Shown: positions 37,895 to 45,840 of the stretch, one piece after another
How positions within the stretch are numbered: position 1 is the stretch's first letter
Layout of the letters: each line of letters starts with the position of its first letter
NCBI GenBank assembly: GCA_019084245.1
Contig: JAHRFE010000029.1
Coordinates: 124,001 to 188,000, forward strand
Source of the DNA: Hoeflea sp.
GTDB taxonomy: Bacteria; Pseudomonadota; Alphaproteobacteria; Rhizobiales; Rhizobiaceae
Length of the DNA: 64,000 nt
Direction: 5' to 3'
Notes under the pieces: generated by a model
The model's input: only the letters and a program-made list of their open reading frames with translations
Databases searched by the model: none
What the model was told of the DNA's origin: nothing
Made by a program: the position numbers and the translations under genes

Positions 37895-38367
37895 CAGGGC
37901 GTGAGCCTTGTTACCCATGCTCCCTGGTGATGCGATCCAGACAGATGGTTCCCATCTGTCTGGACAAATTGCCCCACCAGATTACTAGCTTGCATAGAGG
38001 GCGGTCTCAGGACCGCCCTTTTTGCTGTCAATTCCTTGTCTTGGCGCGAAAACAAGCAAATGTCCCGGCCGGGCATTGCTAAATCTAAATTTCTGAACTT
38101 AGTAATAGATTAACCATAAGCTGAAAATAAAGGGCATGATTGGTCAAAAAAGCGCATGCAGGTTATTGGTTGCGTAGCAAACCCTGTGATTGCAAGACAC
38201 CGACGCGATGATGGATACTGATTGACGGAGATTTCCGGCCTTGGCATTCACCGGCTGAACCAGTCCGGGCCTTTACATCTCGCCGAAACGGACCGCGCAT
38301 GATGCGCCTCCGGGCACACAGGGCACATTCACATGTTCGAATTCATCACGCTCTGCCGAGGTGGACA
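37895..38367. other. intergenic region after groEL
   Basis: 473 bases. The groESL terminator occupies 37999-38023. From about 38030 to 38200 the sequence is markedly richer in A and T than its surroundings, which fits a promoter region for the following PAS-like gene. I could not fix a single convincing -35/-10 pair, and no RNA gene was recognised. Confidence 0.4.
37999..38023 (+). terminator. groESL intrinsic terminator
   Basis: Perfect 8-bp stem GGGCGGTC / GACCGCCC with a TCAG tetraloop followed by five T residues, 105 bases after the groEL stop. Confidence 0.93.
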
Positions 38368-38814
38368 GTGTTCAAGATTACGAAGGCGAACGATTTAGCG
38401 AGATTTGGCACGCCGCCGAAAGGCTTTGTCATGCCTGATCCAGAGCTTGTTTCACATTATTGCGGGATCGAAAGCTGGACTGCCAATCTTGCAACGGGCG
38501 TCTTCTTCATCGGCGCGGCAGCGCGTCATCACCACGGCCTTCCCGAAGATGGCGATTTCGGATTGCTCAATCTGGTCCAGTGCTACGATGGGCAGCATCG
38601 GCAGAATGTGCTGGAACTTTTCGAAGTTGCGGCCACTAGCCCTTCATCATTCTGCTTCACCACGACCATCACGCATGAGGACAGCAGTCATACGCCGGTC
38701 ATCTGCACGGGTGAATCCTCGAACTTCTCGGATGATGGCGGCGGCGCCATCAATGGCATTTTCATCTTCCCGAAATTCAGGCTGAACCAGAAGCAACCGC
38801 ACCACACGCAATGA
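38368..38814 (+). CDS. orphan single PAS-like domain protein
   Basis: 148 residues from a GTG start at 38368 preceded by GAGGTGG. The region GIESWTANLATGVFFIGAAARHHHGLPEDGDFGLLNLVQCYDGQHRQNVLELFEVA follows the pattern of rhizobial PAS domains (GxxxWxxDLxTG...GLLxLLxxYxxxxRxxVLxLFE). No output domain is attached. The C-terminus is His/Gln-rich (QKQPHHTQ). It has its own terminator and no operon partner. The assignment is by pattern resemblance; the role, for example small-molecule sensing, is unknown. Confidence 0.6.
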   Translation: MFKITKANDLARFGTPPKGFVMPDPELVSHYCGIESWTANLATGVFFIGAAARHHHGLPEDGDFGLLNLVQCYDGQHRQNVLELFEVAATSPSSFCFTTTITHEDSSHTPVICTGESSNFSDDGGGAINGIFIFPKFRLNQKQPHHTQ

Positions 38815-38816
38815 CG

Positions 38817-38841
38817 CCGCGCTTCGGCGCGGATTGTTTTT
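38817..38841 (+). terminator. intrinsic terminator after the PAS-like gene
   Basis: Stem CCGCGC / GCGCGG with a TTCG tetraloop, then ATTG and five T residues, directly after the stop codon. Confidence 0.8.
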
Positions 38842-38899
38842 CGATTTCCCGCTTTGCTTTTCGCGGTTCCGCTCCAGCTTTCAAGCAAAGGAACCCGGG

Positions 38900-39379
38900 A
38901 TGACCATGCTGAAGCCTGAAAATGTGGCGGACTATCCGCGCCCGCCGGCGATTGAAGCCTTTGATGGACCAATTCTGGTGCGTTTCGCCGGTTCCGTGAT
39001 TGCGGAGACGGGAACAAGCTTCCGCATCCTCGAGACCTTTCATCCGCCGACCTATTACCTGCCGATCGCCTCGTTTTCGCCTGGTGCGCTGCGGCCCGCC
39101 ACCGGGCGAACAACGCTGTGCGAATGGAAGGGACAGGCGACCTATTTCGATGTTGTCGCGGGCGGGCGGGTCGCCGAACGTGCTGCCTGGACCTACCCTG
39201 CGCCATCGCCGGCCTATGCCGCGATCAGGGACCACATCGCCCTTTATGCCGAGCCGATGGACGAGATCCTGCTGGCTGGCGAGCGGGTCATTCCGCAACC
39301 GGGAGACTTTTACGGCGGCTGGGTGACGGCCAATATTTCCGGTCCGGTGAAAGGCGCGCCCGGAACCACGCATTGGTAA
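38900..39379 (+). CDS. DUF427 domain protein
   Basis: 159 residues starting MTMLKPENV with AAGGAA upstream. DUF427 features: ETFHPPTYYLP, TLCEWKGQATYFDV, AAWTYPAPSPAYAAIRDHIALYAEPMD and a C-terminal GDFYGGWVTANISGPVKG. Beta-rich domain of unknown function, common in actinobacteria and alphaproteobacteria. Followed at six bases by the operator in front of doxX. Confidence 0.85.
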   Translation: MTMLKPENVADYPRPPAIEAFDGPILVRFAGSVIAETGTSFRILETFHPPTYYLPIASFSPGALRPATGRTTLCEWKGQATYFDVVAGGRVAERAAWTYPAPSPAYAAIRDHIALYAEPMDEILLAGERVIPQPGDFYGGWVTANISGPVKGAPGTTHW

Positions 39380-39384
39380 TTTTG

Positions 39385-39409
39385 TGAACAATATGTTCAT
39401 TATTGTTCA
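39385..39409 (+). promoter_or_regulatory. overlapping palindromic operator before the DoxX gene
   Basis: TGAACAAT (39385-39392) and ATTGTTCA (39402-39409) form a perfect 8-bp inverted repeat, inside which TGAAC-N5-GTTCA (39385-39399) is a second palindrome. Three regularly spaced half-sites result (TGAAC, GTTCA, GTTCA). The site lies 61 bases before the ATG, where a promoter is expected. The regulator is unknown. Confidence 0.6.
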
Positions 39410-39469
39410 GCTTTTCTATTACATGGATTGGCTGTAGGTCTCCGTCCACATTCAAACAGGAGACACCCC

Positions 39470-39853
39470 ATGTCCACCAATCTTCAGCTTCTCGCGGCCC
39501 GCGTGCTGATGAGCATCATCTTTATCATGTCCGGCTTCAGCAAGCTCGGTTCTGTCGAAGGCACCGCAGGCTACATGGCCAGCATGGGCATTCCCGCGCC
39601 CGGCCTCACCGTCTGGCTGGTGATTGCGCTTGAGCTCCTCGGCGGCATCGCCATCCTCGTCGGTTTCTTCACCCGTTATGCAGCATGGGCGCTGGCCGCC
39701 TTCTGTGTCGCGTCGGGCTATCTCGGACACTATTATCCCGAAGACCAGATGCAGATGATCGGCTTCATGAAGAACCTCGGCCTCGCCGGCGGTTTCCTGG
39801 CGCTGGCTTCGGCGGGCGCAGGCGCCTATTCGGTGGATGCACGCCGCGGCTGA
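39470..39853 (+). CDS. DoxX family membrane protein
   Basis: 127 residues with four transmembrane helices: LLAARVLMSIIFIMSGFSKL, LTVWLVIALELLGGIAILVGFF, AAWALAAFCVASGYLGHYY and GLAGGFLALASAG. DoxX-type proteins accompany thiosulfate, quinone or electrophile-response systems; here the role is open. CAGGAGACACC gives a good ribosome site before ATG 39470. It has a dedicated operator and terminator, so it is monocistronic. Confidence 0.88.
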   Translation: MSTNLQLLAARVLMSIIFIMSGFSKLGSVEGTAGYMASMGIPAPGLTVWLVIALELLGGIAILVGFFTRYAAWALAAFCVASGYLGHYYPEDQMQMIGFMKNLGLAGGFLALASAGAGAYSVDARRG

Positions 39854-39892
39854 TCCGCTGGCATAGCGCCGGTTGCAACTGTGCAGATTTCC

Positions 39893-39922
39893 AAACCCGG
39901 TGTCGCAAGACGCCGGGTTTTT
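39893..39922 (+). terminator. intrinsic terminator of the DoxX gene
   Basis: 12-bp stem AAACCCGGTGTC / GACGCCGGGTTT (one G-T pair) with a GCAA tetraloop and a run of five T residues ending at 39922. Confidence 0.9.
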
Positions 39923-40014
39923 GTTGCCTTGCCTACGAAGGCTGGCGGGCGAAATCTTTGTCTGGATTTTTTGCAATCACTGGTGATCCGATCAGACAGA
40001 CCCCGCGTAAGCAT

Positions 40015-40129
40015 TTATGTAAGCCGCAGACGATGTTCCCCCCGATCTGACATTCTGCGGCTTATCAGGTTGGCGGGGCTCCCGATCCCCCGTCGCCATG
40101 GCCGCCTCTTCGTGAGGCGGCCTTTTTTT
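40015..40129 (+). ncRNA. candidate structured small RNA with its own terminator
   Basis: Between the DoxX terminator and the hisG 3' end lies a segment folding into three hairpins. The first (40020-40064) has a perfect 11-bp stem TAAGCCGCAGA / TCTGCGGCTTA, an inner ATGT/ACAT stem, and a loop exposing six C residues. The second (40071-40098) pairs TGGCG/CGCCA. The third (40100-40122) is GGCCGCCTC / GAGGCGGCC followed by seven T residues. No ORF with a ribosome site fits. A terminated plus-strand transcript independent of doxX is implied. The 5' end is approximate; I do not recognise the RNA family. Confidence 0.6.
40100..40129 (+). terminator. strong intrinsic terminator of the small RNA candidate
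   Basis: 9-bp GC-rich stem GGCCGCCTC / GAGGCGGCC, five-base loop, seven consecutive T residues on the plus strand. On the minus strand no U-run follows, so it does not serve hisG. Confidence 0.9.
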
Positions 40130-40153
40130 GCGTGGGGTTATCGCCGGGGCAAT

Positions 40154-40849
40154 TCAGAGCGCAGATCGGACCGCCGCAATGAGGGCGCCGACGCGGGGAT
40201 CGTCGTCATGGGACGGCTTGCGGGCGCGCACCAGGCAGGCTTCGGATTTCAGGATCACGCCGTCGCCGAGAATTCGCAGGTGATTGGCCGACAATGTTGA
40301 GCCGGTCGTGGTGATGTCGACAATGATGTCGGCGGCGCCTGATGCCGGCGCGCCTTCGGTGGCGCCAAGGCTCTCGACAATCCGGTAGAGCTGAATGCCG
40401 TGGCGGGTGGAAAAGAAGCTCTGCGTCAGCCGCCAGTATTTGGTGGCGATCGCCAGCCGGCGGCCGTGGCGGGCGCGAAAATCGGCGGCCACATCGCCAA
40501 GATCGGCCATGGTGTCGACATCCTTCCAGATATCGGGGACGGCAACCACCACATCGGCATGCCCGAAGCCGAGCCGGGCCATGATCTCGACACGCTCGTC
40601 GGCGCGTGGCAGGCTCTCGCGCACCAGATCCTCACCGGTGACGCCGAAATCGACAGCGCCAGCGCCGAGTTCGCGGGCGATTTCCGATGCTGACAGGAAG
40701 GCCACCTCGACCCCGTCGATGCCGTCGATGCGGCCCCGGTAGCTGCGGTCATTGCCGATCGCCGAGACGCTGAGCCCGGCACGGTCGAACACCGCGACGG
40801 CGTCATCTTTCATCCGGCCCTTGGACGGCAGCGCAATGGTCAATGTCAT
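40154..40849 (-). CDS. hisG: ATP phosphoribosyltransferase catalytic subunit, short form
   Basis: 231 residues; catalyses the first step of histidine synthesis. The short form lacks the C-terminal ACT-like regulatory domain and needs HisZ, encoded immediately upstream with a four-base overlap. Signatures: [24 protein letters not shown], and the PRPP-binding [19 protein letters not shown]. Last gene of hisS-hisZ-hisG. Confidence 0.94.
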   Translation of the reverse strand: MTLTIALPSKGRMKDDAVAVFDRAGLSVSAIGNDRSYRGRIDGIDGVEVAFLSASEIARELGAGAVDFGVTGEDLVRESLPRADERVEIMARLGFGHADVVVAVPDIWKDVDTMADLGDVAADFRARHGRRLAIATKYWRLTQSFFSTRHGIQLYRIVESLGATEGAPASGAADIIVDITTTGSTLSANHLRILGDGVILKSEACLVRARKPSHDDDPRVGALIAAVRSAL

Positions 40850-41967
40850 CGGCCTGCCCTCACGGTTTCAATCCGGTCGAGCCAGAGCGAAAAGCCCACG
40901 GCCGGGATCGGGTCCTGCGCGCCAAGCAGCGCCATCAGCCGGTCAAAACGGCCGCCGCCGGCGAGCACCAGGCCCGCCTCGCCCGCCGTGATCTCGAACA
41001 CAAGCCCGGTATAATAGTCGAGAGGACGGCCGAACGCCGCGCGCCAGTGCATCTGCGACAGATCTTCGCCGCGCCCGGACAGGGCATTGAGGCGAGCCTC
41101 GAAACTCGATTGCGCGGCGGCGATATCAAGCCCCGCGTCCCGGGCAAAATCCGCCAGCGCGCCGGCGGCGTGGTCGAGGGCCACATCCAGCGCCAGGAAG
41201 GCCTTCAGAGCCTCCAGCGACCTGGCCGACAGCCGGGTGGAGGCGAGCGCCTGCTTGTCCATCAGCCGCGCGGTGATCTCGGCCGGCGAGCGGCTTGCAT
41301 GGGTGGAATAGCCGGTGGCCTCCATCACGCTTTCGATATGGGCCTCCAGGCCTTGAGCGTCACCGCTGGCAAGAAATTCGGCCACTGCACCATCGGGCGC
41401 CGCCGTGTCCCCGGGGCTCGCCAGCCGCGCGATCATGGCCCTCAGCGCCTGTTCGTTGCCAAAGGCGTGGATCAGGCGCTTCTGCCAGCCGGCAGGAAGG
41501 CCAAGTCCGGCGACGACCGCCTCGAACACCGACTGATCGCCGAGCGTGATCGTGAGCGCGCGGCCCGGCGCGAACTCAGCCACCACCGCGCGGGCGTCGG
41601 ACACCGCCCTTGCGTCCGCCCGCGCTTCATCAGGCTCGCCCAGATCCTCGATGCCCGCCTGGAAAAACTCGTTCGCCCCATCGCGGCGCTGGCGGAACAC
41701 CTGGCCGAGATAGCAGTAGCGCCGCGGCGTGGCGACGCCCTCGGCAATATGGGCGCGGCAGACCGGAATGGTGAATTCGGGCCTCAGGCAGAGGCTCTCG
41801 CCGGTTTCGGACTCGGTGAGGAAAATGCGCCGCCGCAGATCCTCGCCCGCCATGTCGAGGAACGGTTCGGCCGGCTGGATCACCGGAATGTCGACGCGGG
41901 TCGTCTCGAGCGCTTCCAGGGCGCGGGCGAGGTCCGCGGCGAAAACGGGGGCTCCAAGCTGGGTCAT
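40846..41967 (-). CDS. hisZ: ATP phosphoribosyltransferase regulatory subunit
   Basis: 373 residues, a histidyl-tRNA synthetase paralogue without aminoacylation activity that forms the HisGZ complex and mediates feedback inhibition. It retains class II-like blocks ([48 protein letters not shown]). ATG 41967 begins MTQLGAPVF; the frame extends into the upstream palindromic element but has no start signal there. Confidence 0.93.
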   Translation of the reverse strand: MTQLGAPVFAADLARALEALETTRVDIPVIQPAEPFLDMAGEDLRRRIFLTESETGESLCLRPEFTIPVCRAHIAEGVATPRRYCYLGQVFRQRRDGANEFFQAGIEDLGEPDEARADARAVSDARAVVAEFAPGRALTITLGDQSVFEAVVAGLGLPAGWQKRLIHAFGNEQALRAMIARLASPGDTAAPDGAVAEFLASGDAQGLEAHIESVMEATGYSTHASRSPAEITARLMDKQALASTRLSARSLEALKAFLALDVALDHAAGALADFARDAGLDIAAAQSSFEARLNALSGRGEDLSQMHWRAAFGRPLDYYTGLVFEITAGEAGLVLAGGGRFDRLMALLGAQDPIPAVGFSLWLDRIETVRAGR

Positions 41968-41996
41968 GCGGCGTCCCTGTCTGGCGCAGAAATAGA

Positions 41997-42150
41997 CCCC
42001 TCCCCAACCCCTCCCCACAAGGGGGAGGGGCTAGTCCGTCGCAACTCCAGTCCAGGAAATCCAGCAGCTATAGAACAAAGCCCGAGGACTACACCGGAAG
42101 GAGGGGCCGGGTTAAGCCCCTCCCCCTTGTGGGGAGGGGTTGGGGAGGGG
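41997..42150. repeat. palindromic element with perfect 36-bp terminal inverted repeats
   Basis: 41997-42032 and 42115-42150 are exact reverse complements over 36 bases, made of short C-rich and G-rich runs (CCCCTCCCCAACCCCTCCCC and its complement), separated by 82 bases. It sits wholly in the hisZ-hisS gap, 29 bases upstream of the hisZ start. It resembles the short mobile palindromic intergenic repeats of rhizobia. It encodes nothing. Transcribed as RNA it would form a very stable long hairpin inside the his operon message. Confidence 0.85.
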
Positions 42151-42183
42151 ACTTTCTTCTGACTGAAAAAGCGACCCGCCACC

Positions 42184-43842
42184 TCACACATCCTGAGCAT
42201 CCGACGCCTGTTCAGCCAGGATCCGCTTGACAGTGACGAGCAGGTCGGCCTCGTCGACAAGGTGCTCGCCGGCCTTGGCCTCGCGCCATAGGGCATTGTC
42301 GGTGATGGTCTCGGCGATGCGTTTGCCCTCGATCAGGTCCTTGACGATGAGTTTGCCCAGGGCCTTCTCGTTGCCGCCCTGGATGATGGCGATGGGCGCG
42401 CCGCGGCGGTCGGCGTAGCGCAGCTGCTTGGGGAAATCCTTGGGATTGCCCTGAAACAGCTCGACCGGAATGGCGGGGCCTGTCGGCTGGTTGTCAGGTC
42501 CGAGCGGGTTCAAGGCGGTGCGCAGGTCCTGCGCCATCTTCGCGTAATCGCCGACGCGGTCGCGGTCCATCACGGTGACCAGGATCGGGCCGGAGGCCGC
42601 CTCGCCCGAGATCTTGCCCAAATTCTTGAGCGCCGTCATCAGCCGCGAGACGCCAATGGAAAAGCCCGTGGCCGGCACCGGCTGGCCCATGAAGCGCGAC
42701 ACCAGCCCGTCATAGCGCCCGCCGCCGCCGACGGAGCCGAACTGCACCTTCTGGCCCTTCTCGTTGGTGACGTCGAACAGCAGCTCGGCCTCGAAGACCG
42801 GGCCGGTGTAGTATTCGAGGCCGCGGACGACGGAGGGGTCGATTAAGACCCGGTCCGGACCAAAACCAGCTGCGTTAGCCAATTCAGCGATCTGTTCGAG
42901 TTCATTCAATCCAGTCTGGAAATTAGGCGTTTCAAACAACTCCCTTATGGAGCCAATAGTCGCCATGTTGTTACGTCCTTTTCCGACAATTGCATCGTCA
43001 GATATCCGGTCCGCCTGATCCGATTGCTCGTCAACAGTCCGGCCATCAGCAAGAATTAGATCCGACAGCGGAAATTTTGGCTGAACGTAATCGAGTACCG
43101 CATCGATGTTTGAACTCTCCAGCCCCGCCCCCGGCGTAAAGTCCCCCTCATCCGCCTTGCCGCCATCCCAGCGCCCCGGACCCAGCAGCAGCTTCACACC
43201 CTCGATGCCGAACTTGTCGAGCTTGTCGATGGCGCGCAACACGGTGAGGCGCTTGCCGGCGTTCTCCTCGCCGCCGAGGCCGATGGCTTCCATCACCCCG
43301 TCGAGCACCTTGCGGTTGTTCACCCGGATCACATAGTCGCCGCGCGGGATGCCCAGCGCTTCCATGGTGTCGGCCATCATCATGCACATCTCGGCGTCCG
43401 CGGAGACGCCCGGCGCGCCGACGATGTCGGCGTCGAACTGCATGAACTGGCGGAAGCGGCCGGGGCCGGGCTTTTCGTTGCGGAACACCCAGCCTGAACG
43501 ATAGGTGCGGTAGGGCAGCTGGATGTCGTTGAAATTCTCGGCGACATGGCGCGCCAAGGGTGCTGTCAGGTCGTAGCGCAGCGAGAGCCACTGCTCGTCA
43601 TCATCCTGGAAGGAGAACACGCCTTCGTTCGGCCGGTCCTGGTCGGGCAGGAATTTTCCGAGCGCATCGGTGTATTCGACGAAGGGGGTTTCCACCGGCT
43701 CGAAGCCGAAGCGCTCGTAGACCTGGCGGATCTTGGCCATCATCTCATCGGTGGCGCGGATATCGGCGGGCGAGCGGTCCGGAAATCCGCGCGCCAGGCG
43801 TGCCTTGAGCTTCTGGGGCTTCTTCTGCTTCTTGTCGGACAT
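42184..43842 (-). CDS. hisS: histidyl-tRNA synthetase
   Basis: 552 residues, class II synthetase. Motif 2 region [45 protein letters not shown], the His-specific [14 protein letters not shown] and [18 protein letters not shown], then an anticodon-binding domain near the C-terminus. It is about 50 residues longer than the roughly 500 usual in rhizobia because of an insert at about residues 245-325. The DNA for that insert (about 42880-43110) has lower GC than the rest (40 percent in 42901-42960, 65 percent in 43321-43380). ATG 43842 lacks a clear ribosome site and abuts a hairpin. Confidence 0.92.
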   Translation of the reverse strand: MSDKKQKKPQKLKARLARGFPDRSPADIRATDEMMAKIRQVYERFGFEPVETPFVEYTDALGKFLPDQDRPNEGVFSFQDDDEQWLSLRYDLTAPLARHVAENFNDIQLPYRTYRSGWVFRNEKPGPGRFRQFMQFDADIVGAPGVSADAEMCMMMADTMEALGIPRGDYVIRVNNRKVLDGVMEAIGLGGEENAGKRLTVLRAIDKLDKFGIEGVKLLLGPGRWDGGKADEGDFTPGAGLESSNIDAVLDYVQPKFPLSDLILADGRTVDEQSDQADRISDDAIVGKGRNNMATIGSIRELFETPNFQTGLNELEQIAELANAAGFGPDRVLIDPSVVRGLEYYTGPVFEAELLFDVTNEKGQKVQFGSVGGGGRYDGLVSRFMGQPVPATGFSIGVSRLMTALKNLGKISGEAASGPILVTVMDRDRVGDYAKMAQDLRTALNPLGPDNQPTGPAIPVELFQGNPKDFPKQLRYADRRGAPIAIIQGGNEKALGKLIVKDLIEGKRIAETITDNALWREAKAGEHLVDEADLLVTVKRILAEQASDAQDV

Positions 43843-43848
43843 GAAAAA

Positions 43849-43904
43849 GGGCCTGCGAAAGGAGAAACGATATGGTGCGCTTCTCCTATCCGACAGGCCC
43901 TTTT
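43849..43904 (-). promoter_or_regulatory. long hairpin immediately upstream of hisS, possible attenuator
   Basis: GGGCCTG (43849-43855) pairs with CAGGCCC (43894-43900), and inside it GGAGAA (43861-43866) pairs with TTCTCC (43881-43886). On the minus strand the outer stem is followed by five T residues and then the hisS ATG, so it looks like an intrinsic terminator placed before the gene. It also locks the only AGGAG of the leader in a stem. No His-rich leader peptide was seen. Confidence 0.55.
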
Positions 43905-44013
43905 GCTGCAAGGCTTGGGTGGGCTGGCACCGCCTTTGTGCCCGACAGGGCTGGGGCCTGACCGTTTCCGGCCGGGCCCCTTCACCCTACCCAAGACTGA
44001 ACCTGACAAAGGC

Positions 44014-44508
44014 TCAATAGTAGGGCGAACGGCATTCGCGGCGCGGGCCATTGTAGGGCTGGAACGTGTTGCTCCGCACATCATAGGACCGGTACTTGGC
44101 GTTGCACCAGCGCACATGCTGCGGGTTCGTGCTGCCCGGGCGAACGATGACGTTGTTGTTGTTGAGCGCGCCGCCGATGATCGCGCCGAGCGCGAAGGCT
44201 GCCGGCGGGAACCAGTAGCCATTGTACTGGCGATAGCCGCGACGCTGTTCGCGGTACCCGCGATGGCCATTGTAGTAGCCGCGGTTGTTGTGGCGGTAAA
44301 AGCCGCGCCGGTCGTCGCGCCTGTCGCGGAAATCGCGGCGACTGTTGCGGTCATATCGCCTCTCCCGGTACTGAACCTCAACGAGACCGGATGCGCTGGT
44401 GATCTCGATGGCCGGCTTCTGCACGATCATCGGCGCAGCGCTTGCGGGCGCAATCGCCGCAAGGCAGAACGATGCCGATACGATGGTCTTCATGATTGTT
44501 TTCAGCAT
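44014..44508 (-). CDS. BA14K family secreted protein
   Basis: 164 residues with a signal peptide (MLKTIMKTIVSASFCLAAIAPASAAP) and a very basic Arg/Tyr/Asn-rich middle (NSRRDFRDRRDDRRGFYRHNNRGYYNGHRGYREQ). The C-terminal BA14K signature is HVRWCNAKYRSYDVRSNTFQPYNGPRRECRSPYY with two Cys. Family members are lectin-like immunoreactive surface proteins of Brucella and rhizobia. GAGGAA precedes ATG 44508. Confidence 0.85.
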   Translation of the reverse strand: MLKTIMKTIVSASFCLAAIAPASAAPMIVQKPAIEITSASGLVEVQYRERRYDRNSRRDFRDRRDDRRGFYRHNNRGYYNGHRGYREQRRGYRQYNGYWFPPAAFALGAIIGGALNNNNVIVRPGSTNPQHVRWCNAKYRSYDVRSNTFQPYNGPRRECRSPYY

Positions 44509-44901
44509 GTCGTATTCCTCATGTCGGATTGGATTTGTCCCGTCACGCATTCAACGCGGTGGGCGAATGATGGTTCCTTTGGCAGCGCGCGATTTCTCGC
44601 CACTGCAAATGTACCGGACCCGGGAGCAGGCTGACGATCAGGGGACCGGCGCGAAAATCCCGTTTCCCAGATCCTTGTAATGTCCTTCGCTTTTTCAATG
44701 CCGGTTATCGTCAATCATGGGGTATAGTCCGGCCGGATTGAACACTCTCTGAACCGTCTGTTCATCTCCCGTTCATAAATCGCGTCCTCGCGGCACGGCG
44801 AAACCTGCCTGTGAAGATCACAAAGGTGGATCGACAGGCGGCTGCAGCCGCGCGATAGGTGGCGTCTTCGCTCTCCCGCCCTCCCATGAAAGCGGTCCGC
44901 C
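44509..44901. other. divergent intergenic region between BA14K and EamA genes
   Basis: 393 bases. The notable content is the pair of SOS-type boxes at 44739-44775. Short frames on the minus strand (44502-44714, 44715-44990) have no ribosome site or recognisable product. No RNA gene was identified. Confidence 0.4.
44739..44775. promoter_or_regulatory. twin LexA (SOS) boxes in inverted arrangement
   Basis: GAAC-N7-GAAC at 44740-44754 and GTTC-N7-GTTC at 44760-44774 are both exact matches to the alphaproteobacterial LexA consensus and mirror each other about 44757. The four half-sites form one large palindrome (TGAAC, TGAAC, GTTCA, GTTCA). Flanking genes are BA14K (minus) and EamA (plus), neither a known SOS gene. 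Confidence 0.6.
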
Positions 44902-45771
44902 TTGCGCCTGGTTCTGCTGACAACCCTGACCATGATCGCGTTTGCCGCAAATTCGGTTCTCGGCCGGATGGCGACCGGCCCCGGCGACACGCCGCTGATC
45001 GATCCGGCGAGCTATTCCGCGGTCCGTCTCGTGAGCGGCGCATTGATGCTCTGGGTGCTGGTTGCGGTCACCGGCAACTCCGGGAGGGGCAAGGCGATTG
45101 CCCGGTCCGGCTCCTGGGGCTCGGCCTTTGCGTTGTTTGCCTATGCAGTGGCGTTTTCCTACGCCTATGTGGCGCTCGACACCGGCACCGGCGCGCTGAT
45201 CCTGTTTGCCTGCGTGCAAGCCACGATGATCGGCTGGGGCCTCAAGGAAGGCGACCGGCCGTCAGTGCTCGAATGGCTGGGCCTTCTCACCGCCTTCGGC
45301 GCATTCGTCTGGCTGGTGTCGCCGGGGCTCGCGGCGCCTGATCCGGTGGCGGCGGCCGCCATGGCGCTGTCGGGCGTCGCCTGGGGCGCCTATTCCCTGC
45401 GCGGCCGCAACTTGGCCGATCCGCTCAAGGCGACGGCCGACAATTTCCTCAGGTCATCGGCATTCGTTGCGCCGCTCGCGATCATCGTTCTGGCCGCACA
45501 ATTGCCGGTGCATGCGAGCCTGCGCGGCCTGGCGCTCGCCACGCTTTCGGGCGCGGTCACCTCGGGGCTTGGCTATGCGCTGTGGTACCGTGTGTTGAGG
45601 CAGACAGGCGCGGCCCAGGCCGCCATCGTGCAATTGACCGTGCCGGTGATCGCCGCGATCGGCGGCGTGCTGCTGCTCGACGAGAACTGGACGCTGCGGC
45701 TGATCCTCTCGTCGCTGCTGATCCTGGGCGGCGTGGCCGTGGCGATCCTCGCCAAGCAGAGGCGGGTTTGA
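44902..45771 (+). CDS. EamA/DMT family transporter
   Basis: About 289 residues with ten hydrophobic segments and two EamA repeats (LLTTLTMIAFAANSVLGRMA; AMALSGVAWGAYSLRGR; GLGYALWYRVLRQTGAAQAAIVQLTVPVIAAIGG). Exporter of metabolites or amino acids; substrate unknown. The frame has no ATG at its start: a TGA lies five codons before the TTG at 44902, which is taken as the start. An ATG at 44886 is in another frame, so a sequencing or genuine frameshift at the 5' end is possible. Confidence 0.8.
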   Translation: MRLVLLTTLTMIAFAANSVLGRMATGPGDTPLIDPASYSAVRLVSGALMLWVLVAVTGNSGRGKAIARSGSWGSAFALFAYAVAFSYAYVALDTGTGALILFACVQATMIGWGLKEGDRPSVLEWLGLLTAFGAFVWLVSPGLAAPDPVAAAAMALSGVAWGAYSLRGRNLADPLKATADNFLRSSAFVAPLAIIVLAAQLPVHASLRGLALATLSGAVTSGLGYALWYRVLRQTGAAQAAIVQLTVPVIAAIGGVLLLDENWTLRLILSSLLILGGVAVAILAKQRRV

Positions 45772-45840
45772 ACTTCAAGTCGCGGCTGCGATGGGGCGGC
45801 AGGCCTTGCTTTTGACCCAATCGGCGGTAATTCCTTCTGC

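Noticed and set aside
39385-39409. LexA box in front of doxX
   Set aside because: The GTTC half-sites are separated by six bases, not the seven required by the alphaproteobacterial LexA consensus.
40843-42162. 439-codon open frame on the plus strand opposite hisZ
   Set aside because: Antisense to hisZ and extends through the palindromic repeat; its C-terminus is just translated repeat sequence.
44859-45341. Alternative frame beginning at the ATG near 44886 as the true EamA start
   Set aside because: It is out of frame with the transmembrane repeats and loses the EamA sequence at once; kept only as a possible indel signal.
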